Positions 8,781-16,962 of a stretch of DNA of 64,000 bases are shown here, in pieces. A program made the translations under genes and the position numbers. The notes under the pieces are model-generated. The model was not told the origin of the DNA, made no database searches, and saw only the letters and a list, made by a program, of their open reading frames with translations. Numbering within the stretch: the stretch's first letter is position 1; every line of letters begins with the position of its first letter. Source of the stretch: SXNM01 sp964586155 (GTDB lineage Bacteria > Myxococcota_A > UBA9042); assembly GCA_964586155.1 (NCBI GenBank), contig CAZPHC010000005.1, positions 62,001 to 126,000 of the forward strand, written 5' to 3'.

Positions 8781-8802
8781 CGCGGCGCCCGGCTTGGCGG
8801 AT

Positions 8803-10044
8803 TCATCGAGCGGCCCGCGTCGGGGCGACCAGGGCCCCGCGGCCGGCGAAGATCAGCAGATCGTGGCCACCACCCTCGCCGGCGAGGCGTCCGAGCGAGC
8901 GATGCAGCTGGGCGCGCAGGCGCGCTTGCTCCGTCGAGGGATCGCCAGCGGCGATGGCCGAGAGCGGCAACGCGGCATCGCCGACATGTTCACGCACGAC
9001 CTCCAGCGCCTGCTCGCGGCCCAGGGCGTGGTCGGCGTAGACACGCCAGGACCGCACCTCGACGTGGTCGTCGTGGTCGAGCTGCTGCCAGACGAGCCAG
9101 CGCGCCACGAGCTCGCGGCGACCCGGCGCTCCGACGAAGCCGCCTTGTGACGAGAACTCGACCTGCTCGGTGCGCGCACCGGGCGGGCCGACCAAACGCA
9201 GCCTGCGCAGCAGCTGCACCAGCACGCCGGCGCGCCAGCGGGTGACGACGCGGATGCCCGTCGGGTACTCGACCGTGACGCGGCCGTCGAGCTCGCCGTC
9301 GACGAAGCGCCCGACCAGCCAGCCGCCGCCGGCAAAGTCGATCTGGCCGTCGCCATGAGGCCGGCTCGCCCGCAGCTCGCCTTCGTAGCGGTCGCCGTTG
9401 GCGTGCCAGAGGACGCCGCGCCCGTCCGCGTCGCCGCGGTCGAACGTGCCGGCGATCGTCACGCCGTCGCCGCCGAGGCGGACGCCCGGGCCCATCCAGC
9501 GGTCCGCGATCCGTTGGCCGCGCTGACCGGCGCAGACGACGTGGCCGAGCCACGCGCCGCACACGGCCATGCCGCTGCAGCCGTTGCGCTCGAGCCAGCC
9601 GGTGCCGCTGGCGTCCGCCGCCTGGCCGAGCACACGCAGCGCGTCCGCACGGCCATCGCGCCAATGCAGCCGCCACATCGGCGAGCCATCGAGCGTGCCA
9701 ACCTCCTCGCCCTGGGCGAGGCCGTGGTCGTAGCGCCGCGTGACTACGAGCCGATGGTGCGTGCCGTCGGTGCACGTGCGCTCGGCGAGCACCCGCTCGG
9801 GTCCGTGCACCTGCGGCTGCGCCGGGAGGAGTGTGCTGACACACCGCTTCGCCGCGACGCCGTCGCCGAGGCGCGGCGACGCCGCGCGCGTGCCGGGCGG
9901 ACAGCTGGGTTCGGCCACGATCGCGGGTTCGCGGTCGTCGTGGCGGGTCGGCTGCGAGACGCAGGCCGACAGACACCACGCGAGCGCGGCCGCCAGGGTC
10001 GTGCGCTGGGTTGCTGTCCTGTGGGTGGGGTGCTGCTGGTGCAT
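8803..10044 (-). CDS. Lipoprotein with MORN-like repeats
   Basis: 413 residues from the ATG at 10044, chosen because GGAGG lies 7 bases upstream; a longer reading to 10116 lacks this. The signal peptide ends in a LSAC lipobox. The middle third contains MORN-like segments (GVLWHANGDRYEGELRAS..GDGQIDFAGGGWLVGRFVDG), each a YxGxxxxGxxxGxG-style beta hairpin. Proteins of this type occur in envelope or cytoskeletal scaffolds. The C-terminal 130 residues are a helical region with no family I recognise. The gene converges on the small lipoprotein gene at 8780. Its role is unknown; surface exposure is inferred from the lipobox. Confidence 0.75.
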   Translation of the reverse strand: MHQQHPTHRTATQRTTLAAALAWCLSACVSQPTRHDDREPAIVAEPSCPPGTRAASPRLGDGVAAKRCVSTLLPAQPQVHGPERVLAERTCTDGTHHRLVVTRRYDHGLAQGEEVGTLDGSPMWRLHWRDGRADALRVLGQAADASGTGWLERNGCSGMAVCGAWLGHVVCAGQRGQRIADRWMGPGVRLGGDGVTIAGTFDRGDADGRGVLWHANGDRYEGELRASRPHGDGQIDFAGGGWLVGRFVDGELDGRVTVEYPTGIRVVTRWRAGVLVQLLRRLRLVGPPGARTEQVEFSSQGGFVGAPGRRELVARWLVWQQLDHDDHVEVRSWRVYADHALGREQALEVVREHVGDAALPLSAIAAGDPSTEQARLRAQLHRSLGRLAGEGGGHDLLIFAGRGALVAPTRAAR

Positions 10045-10366
10045 GAGGCTACCTCCGTCTTGGCTGCGCCGTCGGGCGTCGGGCCCGGCGTGTCGTTCGC
10101 CACCTGGAGGGAGCAAGGCCCGTGCCAGGTCGTGCGGCTTCGCTGTCGTGAGTCGATCTCCTCAATCACAATGGACAATCATGCAATGCTCCGCACCGTG
10201 CAAGGTCGGCAGTCGATGCTCGAGACGCGCGGATCTTGCGAGACGGTCCCACCGGCGGCTGGGACGGTCCCACCGATCCGAGGGGTTGGCGCTTTGGCGG
10301 GCCAGGCGCTACGCTCCACGCAGTGACGCGATCCACCGCAGATCCCTGGGCAATCCGGAGCAGCCG
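10045..10366. other. Divergent intergenic region, no gene seen
   Basis: 322 bases between the MORN-like lipoprotein and the decarboxylase-like gene, which point away from each other. The centre (about 10150-10200) is richer in A/T than its surroundings and probably holds the promoters. The right part contains the 21-bp direct repeat listed separately. No frame with coding character was found. Confidence 0.6.
10242..10275. promoter_or_regulatory. Direct repeat of GACGGTCCCACCG spaced 21 bp
   Basis: GACGGTCCCACCG occurs at 10242-10254 and again at 10263-10275, exactly 21 bases apart, so both copies lie on the same face of the helix. The second copy sits within the near-palindrome GGGACGGTCCC. 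The pair ends 91 bases before the start of the decarboxylase-like gene. An activator or repressor site is inferred. Confidence 0.4.
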
Positions 10367-11470
10367 ATGAGCCGCAACCACTACATCGCGCACAAGGACC
10401 AGCAGGTCTTTCCGCCGCCGATCCGCTGCGGCGACGTGCACCTCTACGCGTTCTTCGCCAAGGCCGATCCGCTCAAGCTCCAGCGCTGGGTCGACCGCTG
10501 GTTCAACCATCCTTCGCGCGGCGAGCTGGCGTTCGAGACGATGGGGCCGCTGGTGATGATCACCTTCCAGGAGGTCGGCCGGCTGCAGTCGCTGCACCCC
10601 GCCGCCGAGCGCGTCGGCTACGTCTCGGAGCTCGAGGCCTGCATCTGGCTGCCGATCCGCCAGGCGCCGCCGCGCGAGCCGATCGCCGGCCTGGCGTTGC
10701 CGTGGATCTGGCCCGATAGCAGCCTCGCGGTCGCCACGGGTCGCGAACTCTACGGCTTCCGCAAGGAGCACTCCTGGATCCGCATGCCGACCGAAGGCGT
10801 GCACGGCCACCACGACACCGCGACCACCGCCGCCTGCGCCGAGGCCAAGGCCGGCACGACGGGCGCGACCTTCCAGCTCGACACGCTCGCCTTCCGCGTC
10901 CACGACAAGGACACGATGGCCACCCGCTGCGAGACGCTGCGCATCGAGCGGATCGATCCGCCGGCGCAGGGGCCGCTGCTGCAGCTCGGCCAGAAGATCG
11001 AGTCGATGCAGGCGCTGCTCGCGGCGGGGGCCGGGCTCGCGCCCTTCGCCAACCTGCTGTGCCACTTCGCCAACCTCGAAGTGCCCATGCTGATGACCAA
11101 GCAGTTCCGCCAGGTCGACTCCTCGGAGGAGGCCTGCCACCTCTCGGTCGTCGAATGCCGTGCCACCGACCTCGACTTCGCCTCGGTGCACTACCTGCTC
11201 GGCAGCTGGCGGCTCGTGGTGCAGCAGCTCGCCAGCCAGCCGATCGCCGACGACCTGGGCCTCGCGCTCGACGCCGACGGCGCGATGGATCTGGAGCACG
11301 TCGCGCTCAAGCTGCAGTACAGCTTCAACCTCGACCGCGGCCGCTGCATCTGGCGTGCGCCCGAGGACGAGGACGACGACTTGGAGATCCGTGTCTTGCG
11401 CGCGCTGCGCAGCAAGTTCGACGAAGGGCGCAAGGCCTTGCGCGGCCGCTTGGGCCGCTGGGGCCTCTGA
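10367..11470 (+). CDS. Acetoacetate decarboxylase-like protein
   Basis: 367 residues from the ATG at 10367, with GGAG 7 bases upstream. The segment WPDSSLAVATGRELYGFRKEH (about 115-135) matches the acetoacetate decarboxylase superfamily signature GRExxGxxK. Lys133 is the candidate for the Schiff-base lysine. Family members decarboxylate beta-keto acids or act on related small acids and polyketide-like substrates. The N-terminal third and the acidic C-terminal tail (PEDEDDDLE) extend beyond the classic 245-residue enzyme, so the substrate cannot be predicted. A gap of 53 bases separates it from the amidohydrolase gene on the same strand, so an operon is likely. Confidence 0.65.
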   Translation: MSRNHYIAHKDQQVFPPPIRCGDVHLYAFFAKADPLKLQRWVDRWFNHPSRGELAFETMGPLVMITFQEVGRLQSLHPAAERVGYVSELEACIWLPIRQAPPREPIAGLALPWIWPDSSLAVATGRELYGFRKEHSWIRMPTEGVHGHHDTATTAACAEAKAGTTGATFQLDTLAFRVHDKDTMATRCETLRIERIDPPAQGPLLQLGQKIESMQALLAAGAGLAPFANLLCHFANLEVPMLMTKQFRQVDSSEEACHLSVVECRATDLDFASVHYLLGSWRLVVQQLASQPIADDLGLALDADGAMDLEHVALKLQYSFNLDRGRCIWRAPEDEDDDLEIRVLRALRSKFDEGRKALRGRLGRWGL

Positions 11471-11523
11471 ACGACACGCGCCCCAGGGTGCAGACGTCCG
11501 ATGCAGACGGGCAGAGGCTGGCC

Positions 11524-13320
11524 ATGACCACAGGCACCGACGTCGATCCCGGCACCGTCGACACGCTCATCTGCGGCGGCCTGGTCTTCGATGGCAGCGG
11601 CAGCGAGGGCGTCGCTGCCGACGTCGCGATCGCGGACGGCGTCGTCGCGGCGATCGCGGCCCCGGGCAGCTTCGACGCCGCGATCGGGCCCGGCGATGCG
11701 CGCCGCGTCGACGCCCGTGGCTGCTGGGTCACGCCGGGTTTCGTCGACCTGCACACCCACTACGACGCCGAGATCGAGGTCGGCCCGGCGCTGCTCGAGT
11801 CGGTGCGCCACGGCGTGACGACGGTCCTGCTGGGGTCGTGCTCGATCTCGGCTGCGCTCGGCGAGCCCGAGGACATCGCCGACATCTTCTGCCGGGTCGA
11901 GGGCGTGCCGCGCACGCACATGCTGCCGATGCTGCAGCAGCGCAAGGATTGGCAGACGCTGCCGGCCTACCTCGACCACCTCGACCAGCTGCCGCTCGGC
12001 CCGAACGTCGCGGCCTACGTCGGCCACAGCAACCTGCGCATGGCCGTGATGGGCTTTGGCCGCTCGGTGACGCGGGGCGAGCGGCCGAGTGAGGCCGAGC
12101 TGGCGACGATGGCGAGGCTGCTCGACGAGGCGCTGGACGCCGGCTACATCGGCCTGTCGGCGCAGACGCTGCCCTGGGACAAGCTCGACGGCGAGCGCGA
12201 GCGCTCCAAGCCCTTGCCGGGCGTGTTCGCCAGCTGGGCGGAGATCCGCAGCCTGACGCGCATCCTGCGCCGCCGCGGCCGCGTGTTCCAGGGCGTGCCG
12301 AACCTCGTGACCAAGCTCAACGTCCTGCTCTTCTTGTGGGAGAGCGTCGGCCTGTGGCGGCCCAAGCTGCGCACGACCGTCATCTCGTGGATGGACGTCA
12401 TCGCCGACCGCAAGGTCGATGGCCTCGTGCGCACGCTGCTGGGCGTGTTCCGCGGCCTGCTCGGCGCGGAGTTCCGCTTCCAGGCGCTGCCGAACCCGTT
12501 CGAGGTGCGCGCCGACGGCATGGACCTCGTCATCTTCGAGGAGTTCGGCGCCGGCGCCGAGGCGCTGCACCTCGCGGACCTCGGCAAGCGGGGCGCGTTG
12601 CTGCGCGATCCGGCCTACCGCGCGCGCTTTTTGGCGCAATGGCGCAACGTCTTCTCGCCGCGCATCTACCATCGCGACTTCCGCCGCAGCCGCATCGAGG
12701 CGTGCCCGGACGCCAGCGTCGTCGGCAAGTCCTTCGCCGAGGTCGCCGCCGAGCGGGGCACCGAGCCGGCGCTGGCGTTCTTGGACCTCTGCGCCGCCCA
12801 CGGCGACGCGCTGCGCTGGCATTCGGTCGTCGCCAACGACCGGCCCGACGTGCTGGCCCGGATCGTCGCGCATCCGGGTGTGCTCATCGGCTTCTCGGAC
12901 GCCGGCGCCCACCTGCGCAACATGGCGTTCTACGACTTTGGCCTGCAGCTGCTGCGGCTCTGCGCCGAGCGCGAGGCCGAAGGCACGCCGGTGATGTCGA
13001 TCGGCCGGGCGGTGCATCGACTGACGGGCGAGATCGGCGATTGGCTCGGCATCGACGCCGGCCACCTCGCCCCGGGACGCCGCGCCGACGTCGTCGTGCT
13101 CGATCCGCAGGCGCTACTCGCCGCGCCCCCGCAGGTCGAGGAGGCCGAGATCCCGGCCTTTGGTGGCCTGCGCCGCCTGGTGAACCGGGCGCCCGGGGTC
13201 GTGCGGGCGGTGTACGTCGCCGGTCAGCGCGCCGTGCAAGGTGACGTCGCCGAGCCCGGCCTGGGCGTCGAGCGGCGCTACGGTCGCGTCTTGCGCTGCG
13301 CGCGCAGCGAACCCGCCTGA
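11524..13320 (+). CDS. Amidohydrolase, N-acyl-D-amino-acid deacylase family
   Basis: 598 residues from the ATG at 11524 (AGAGG upstream). The metal-binding HTHYD motif is at residues 77-81, near the end of the first sheet (VTPGFVDLHTHYD). Cys106 (GSCS), a GHSN histidine and a late GFSDAGAH aspartate follow. This set is typical of the D-aminoacylase branch of the metal-dependent amidohydrolases. The C-terminus ends with the usual small beta domain (GRRADVVVLDPQ). Enzymes of this type hydrolyse N-acyl-D-amino acids or related amides; the real substrate is not evident. It probably shares a transcript with the decarboxylase-like gene upstream and converges on the epimerase gene. Confidence 0.82.
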   Translation: MTTGTDVDPGTVDTLICGGLVFDGSGSEGVAADVAIADGVVAAIAAPGSFDAAIGPGDARRVDARGCWVTPGFVDLHTHYDAEIEVGPALLESVRHGVTTVLLGSCSISAALGEPEDIADIFCRVEGVPRTHMLPMLQQRKDWQTLPAYLDHLDQLPLGPNVAAYVGHSNLRMAVMGFGRSVTRGERPSEAELATMARLLDEALDAGYIGLSAQTLPWDKLDGERERSKPLPGVFASWAEIRSLTRILRRRGRVFQGVPNLVTKLNVLLFLWESVGLWRPKLRTTVISWMDVIADRKVDGLVRTLLGVFRGLLGAEFRFQALPNPFEVRADGMDLVIFEEFGAGAEALHLADLGKRGALLRDPAYRARFLAQWRNVFSPRIYHRDFRRSRIEACPDASVVGKSFAEVAAERGTEPALAFLDLCAAHGDALRWHSVVANDRPDVLARIVAHPGVLIGFSDAGAHLRNMAFYDFGLQLLRLCAEREAEGTPVMSIGRAVHRLTGEIGDWLGIDAGHLAPGRRADVVVLDPQALLAAPPQVEEAEIPAFGGLRRLVNRAPGVVRAVYVAGQRAVQGDVAEPGLGVERRYGRVLRCARSEPA

Positions 13321-13324
13321 CGCG

Positions 13325-13368
13325 CCCTGACGCGCCCTGTCGCGGCGTATCGCCGCCCTCGGTCAGGG
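13325..13368. terminator. Nested inverted repeats between convergent genes
   Basis: CCCTGAC (13325-13331) pairs with GTCAGGG (13362-13368). Within them, GCGGCG (13342-13347) pairs with CGCCGC (13351-13356) around TAT. The structure starts 5 bases after the amidohydrolase stop and lies before the stop of the convergent epimerase. It is symmetric and could serve both directions as a terminator (inferred). Confidence 0.45.
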
Positions 13369-13444
13369 AGCTCGCCGCGGGACCTGCGGCCCATCGACGC
13401 GCGCGGCCACGGTGGCGCCCGTCGAGGGCGGGCGTGTCGATCGA

Positions 13445-14473
13445 TCAGCGCAGCCAGCCCTGCTCCTGGTACCACAGCGCCGTCTCGCCCAGGCGCTCGC
13501 GCAGGCTGCGCGGCGGGGCGAAGCCGAGGTCACGGTGGGCCTTGGCCGCGCTGCAGGTCCACGAGCCGGCGGTCGCCTCGACGGTCTTGTCGTGGTTGAC
13601 GATGCTCGGCTGGTCGCGCAGCCGGGCCAGCGCCTCGCCGGCGGCGCCGACACCCAGCGTCAGCCACGACGGCACCCGCAGCACGCGCACGTCGCGGCCG
13701 AGCGCGGCGCCGATGTCGCGGCCGACCTGCGCCACCGTCGGCTGCTCGTCGTGGGCGGCGAAGTAGACGCCGACGCCCGGCTGCGCGCTCGGCGTCGGCG
13801 GCAGGCGCTCGCCCTTGGCCCCGGCGGCGGCGATGGCCCAGGCCAGGTCGTCGACGAAGACCATCGACATCGTGCTCTCGGCCAACGTCGGCACCAGCTG
13901 GATGCCGCGCGCCGCGCCCAAGAACAGCGGCAGCGACGCGGTGTCGTGCGGGCCGAACACCACCGGCGGCCGCACCAGCGTCGTCGGTACCTGCGCGGCG
14001 TACGCCTCGGCCGCGAGCTCGCCGTTGCGCTTGCTGTGGCCGTAGCGCGAGATGGGCGCGGCGGGGTCGTCCTCGCGTCGGGCGCGTCCTTCCGGGCTCG
14101 GGCCGGCCGCGGCGATCGACGAGACCGCCACCAGCACCGGCGGCGTGCTGCGGCCCGCGCAGGCCTTGGCGACGTGGCCCGTGCCCTCGGCGTTGGTGCG
14201 CAAGAAGTCGGCATGCCACGGCGCCTTGAGCATCGCCGCGAGGTGGAAGACGACGTCGACGCCCTGCACCGCGGTGGCGAGGCTGTCCTCGTCGAGCACG
14301 TCGCCCACGGCGAAGCGCAGCGTTCCGGGCAGATCGGCCGCCATGGCCAGCAGGGGTTCGCGGTTGCTGCTGGCGCGCACGAGGCAGACGACGTCGTCGC
14401 CGCGGCGCAGCAGCTGTCGCACCAGCCGGCCACCGATGAAGCCGGTGGCGCCGGTGACGCATGAGGTGGTCAT
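13445..14473 (-). CDS. NAD-dependent epimerase/dehydratase or 3-beta-HSD-like enzyme
   Basis: 342 residues, with AGGAGG 6 bases before the ATG. The N-terminal TGATGFIG nucleotide loop, the VFHLAA strand, VSSIAAAG and the YGHSK catalytic Tyr-Lys pair identify an extended short-chain dehydrogenase. The VRPPVVFGPHD segment is typical of the 3-beta-hydroxysteroid dehydrogenase/dihydroflavonol reductase-like subgroup. It should act on a sugar, sterol or polyketide alcohol with NAD(P). It is transcribed in the same direction as, and 89 bases after, the SDR gene at 15384, so the two may act in one pathway. Catalytic residues look intact here, unlike in that neighbour. Confidence 0.85.
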   Translation of the reverse strand: MTTSCVTGATGFIGGRLVRQLLRRGDDVVCLVRASSNREPLLAMAADLPGTLRFAVGDVLDEDSLATAVQGVDVVFHLAAMLKAPWHADFLRTNAEGTGHVAKACAGRSTPPVLVAVSSIAAAGPSPEGRARREDDPAAPISRYGHSKRNGELAAEAYAAQVPTTLVRPPVVFGPHDTASLPLFLGAARGIQLVPTLAESTMSMVFVDDLAWAIAAAGAKGERLPPTPSAQPGVGVYFAAHDEQPTVAQVGRDIGAALGRDVRVLRVPSWLTLGVGAAGEALARLRDQPSIVNHDKTVEATAGSWTCSAAKAHRDLGFAPPRSLRERLGETALWYQEQGWLR

Positions 14474-14562
14474 GGGAACCCTCCTGCCGGGGGCGAGGCA
14501 TCGTCCGACAGGGAGTCTAACACGGCAGGGCGCGTGGCCGTCCAGCGCGGCGCGATGCGGCG

Positions 14563-15384
14563 TCAGCCCACCGACATGCCGCTGCTGACCTCGATGGTCT
14601 CACCCGTGACGCCGGCGGACGCTGGCGAGAGCAGGAACTTCACGACCTCGGCGACGTCGTGCGCCGTCGTCACCCGGCGCAGCGCGTTGGTCCGCGCCGC
14701 CCGGTCGAAGACCTCGTCGAAGGGCCGACCCGTGCGCGCCGCCCGCTCTTGCAGCAGCGCCCGGCCGAGGTCGGTGTCGACGATGCCCGGCTCGACGATG
14801 TTGACGCGGATGCCACGCTGGCCGAGCTCCGCCGCCATGCCCCGGGCCAGGGCGACCAGGCCCATCTTCGCCGCCGCGTGGGCGTGGCGCGTCGCCATGC
14901 CGCGGCTGCTGCGCGCGTTGCCGACAAAGACGATCGAGCCGCCCGGTGCCATCACGTTCGCCACCTGCTGCGCGACCCACCAGGGCCCCATCAGGTTGAC
15001 CCGCAGCACCGATTCGAAGCGGGCCCGCGCCGCCGCGGAGTTGTCGGCGACCGGCGTCGCCTTGTGCGTGCCCGCGGTGATGACCAAGCTCTGCGGCGGG
15101 CCGAAGCTGTCGATGGCGCGCTGCACGCCGTCGACGATGCTGTCTTCGTTGCCGACGTCCATCGTCAGCGCGACGCAGCGGTCGTGGCCGAGCTCGACCG
15201 TCAGGCCGACGAGCTTGTTGTACGAGCGCGCCGCAAGGCTGAGCCGGGCGCCGGGCATCGAGCCCAGCAGGCGCGCGACCTCTTCGCCCAGGCCGCGCGA
15301 TGCGCCGACGATCAGGGTGTGGCGTTCGACGAGGCCGAGCTGTTCGTCGAGGGAGGGGCCGTCGAGTTTGAGGGTCGCATTCAT
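14563..15384 (-). CDS. Short-chain dehydrogenase-like protein with altered catalytic residues
   Basis: 273 residues from the ATG at 15384; the AGGAG is rather far upstream (12 bases). The fold is clearly classical SDR: GASRGLG cofactor loop (27-33), the acidic MDV segment (Asp76), ITAG, NLMG and VNIVEPG. Aligned on the conserved Lys173, the position of the catalytic Tyr is His169 and that of the catalytic Ser is Asn156. The protein may therefore bind NAD(P) without standard dehydrogenase chemistry, or use another mechanism. Key cofactor residues remain, which argues against random decay. It lies upstream of the epimerase gene in the same direction. Confidence 0.8.
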   Translation of the reverse strand: MNATLKLDGPSLDEQLGLVERHTLIVGASRGLGEEVARLLGSMPGARLSLAARSYNKLVGLTVELGHDRCVALTMDVGNEDSIVDGVQRAIDSFGPPQSLVITAGTHKATPVADNSAAARARFESVLRVNLMGPWWVAQQVANVMAPGGSIVFVGNARSSRGMATRHAHAAAKMGLVALARGMAAELGQRGIRVNIVEPGIVDTDLGRALLQERAARTGRPFDEVFDRAARTNALRRVTTAHDVAEVVKFLLSPASAGVTGETIEVSSGMSVG

Positions 15385-15484
15385 GGCGGGCCGGGGCTCC
15401 TGACGTGGCCGGGGCTTGCGCCCGACCAGAGATCGGCCGCGCCGCCGGTCGCGGCTACGGCGATGCGTTGACAGTGACCACAAG

Positions 15485-15499
15485 CTAGGGACTCCCTAG
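15485..15499. promoter_or_regulatory. Palindrome CTAGGGA-C-TCCCTAG
   Basis: Perfect 7-base arms around one base, 101 bases before the SDR start and 158 bases before the barrel gene start. This is the divergent gap of 272 bases between those genes. A second inverted repeat, ATGGCCA/TGGCCAT, lies at 15540-15557. Both could be operator sites; the function is inferred only from symmetry and place. Confidence 0.4.
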
Positions 15500-15656
15500 G
15501 GCCCGTGCAACACGAAGTTGCCGTGCCGACGAGGCCGGGATGGCCAATCCTGGCCATGCAGCGGCGCCCCGGCTTCGTCCGCGGGCCCGGATGACGCCCG
15601 GCAGGCGCTCTGCTAGCGTCGGCGGCGCGCGCCGTCGCCGCCGCGTGGAGGTCCCG

Positions 15657-16898
15657 ATGTCCGCACGTCCTCATCTGCTACGGCTGCTTGCGACCTGGGG
15701 CGCGACCCTGGCCGCGGTCTGCTGCCTCGCCGCAGCGCCGGCGCAGGCCGCCGTCCGCCTGGTCGGCCTGGTACCGGCGACCGCGCCCGCTCCCGTCGCC
15801 GCGGCGCCGCTGCCCGAGGGCGCGACCCCGGTCGCCGCGCCGGTCGCCGCGCCCGCGCAAGCCCCCCTGGTCGTCAGCCTCGACGCCACGGTCGAGAGCT
15901 ACCTGGCGATGGACGTCAACCGGCCCCGCGACGGCGCGATCGCGGGCCATATCTTTGACCCCCGCCACGGCGAGCTGGCGATCTCGGGCGTCATGGTCGG
16001 CCTCGCCGCCGACACCGGCACCAGCTACGGCACCGTGCAGCTCTGGCGCGGCCAGACGCCGACCATCATCTACAGCGGCGAGCCGCAGGGGCCGATCGAC
16101 TGGACGCTGCTGCGCCAGGCCTGGGCCGGCGTGCGCGTCAACGCCAGGACGCGGCTCGAGGCCGGCCTGTTCCTGTCGCCGATCGGCGTCGAGAGCACCC
16201 TGGCCCGCGACAACTGGCTCTGGAGCGGCGCGCTGCTCAACGTCGCCATGCCGTTCTTCCTCAGCGGCGCGCGGGTCGCCTACGCGCTCGACGACACGAC
16301 CACCGTCGAGGCCGGCCTCTACGGCGGCTGGACGCGGCTGCGGGCGTCGAACATCCCCGGCACGGCCCTGGTCCGCGTCTTCGGTGCGCCGGCCTGGGGC
16401 AGCTGGCAGCTGCTGCTGTCGAGCGCGCCGACGCGGCCCGGGCTGGGCATGGACGGTGTCGGCCACGTGCGCGGCTGGCTGGTGGACGCGACCGTCAGCG
16501 CGCCGCTCAACGACGACGTCGAGATCGCGGCGCAGCTCAACGGCGGCGCCGAGCTGTGGAAGGACGGCGCGACCCAGCGTGCCGGCACCTGGGGCGCTGG
16601 CGAGGTCTGGGCCCGCTACCGCCTCGCCGAGCGCTGGAAGCTCGCCGGCCGGGCCGGCGTCTTCGTCCAATCGGGCGATCGGCAGCAGGTGCGCGGCGAG
16701 GACCTCGGCCGCTTCTGGTGGCCGACCAGCCGGGTCGCCGAGGCCGCTGTGGCGCTGCAGTGGGCGCCGACGCCGACGTGGATGCTGCGCGCCGAGGGCC
16801 GCATCGACGCCGCCGCTGACGCCATCTACGGCCGCGCCGACGGCACCATGACGACGACCCGGCCGACGCTGGCGCTCGGCATGGCCTGGACGCTCTGA
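15657..16898 (+). CDS. Outer-membrane beta-barrel protein, BBP2/OmpL-like
   Basis: 413 residues from the ATG at 15657, with GGAGG 6 bases upstream. A signal peptide ending AQA is followed by an Ala/Pro linker to about residue 75. The remainder shows alternating hydrophobic/polar strands and short turns. It carries the pattern WTLLRQAWAGVRVN...LEAGLFLSPIGVE typical of the putative beta-barrel porin-2 family, and it ends in an aromatic/hydrophobic strand (LALGMAWTL). It should sit in the outer membrane as a porin or channel; the solute is unknown. The gene is divergent from the SDR gene and convergent with the TPR-PEGA gene. Confidence 0.8.
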   Translation: MSARPHLLRLLATWGATLAAVCCLAAAPAQAAVRLVGLVPATAPAPVAAAPLPEGATPVAAPVAAPAQAPLVVSLDATVESYLAMDVNRPRDGAIAGHIFDPRHGELAISGVMVGLAADTGTSYGTVQLWRGQTPTIIYSGEPQGPIDWTLLRQAWAGVRVNARTRLEAGLFLSPIGVESTLARDNWLWSGALLNVAMPFFLSGARVAYALDDTTTVEAGLYGGWTRLRASNIPGTALVRVFGAPAWGSWQLLLSSAPTRPGLGMDGVGHVRGWLVDATVSAPLNDDVEIAAQLNGGAELWKDGATQRAGTWGAGEVWARYRLAERWKLAGRAGVFVQSGDRQQVRGEDLGRFWWPTSRVAEAAVALQWAPTPTWMLRAEGRIDAAADAIYGRADGTMTTTRPTLALGMAWTL

Positions 16899-16962
16899 GG
16901 CCGAGATCGCGGCCATCTGGTGGCGTCGCGCGCGTGTCCTGGCGGTCGTCCCGGTCGCGTCG

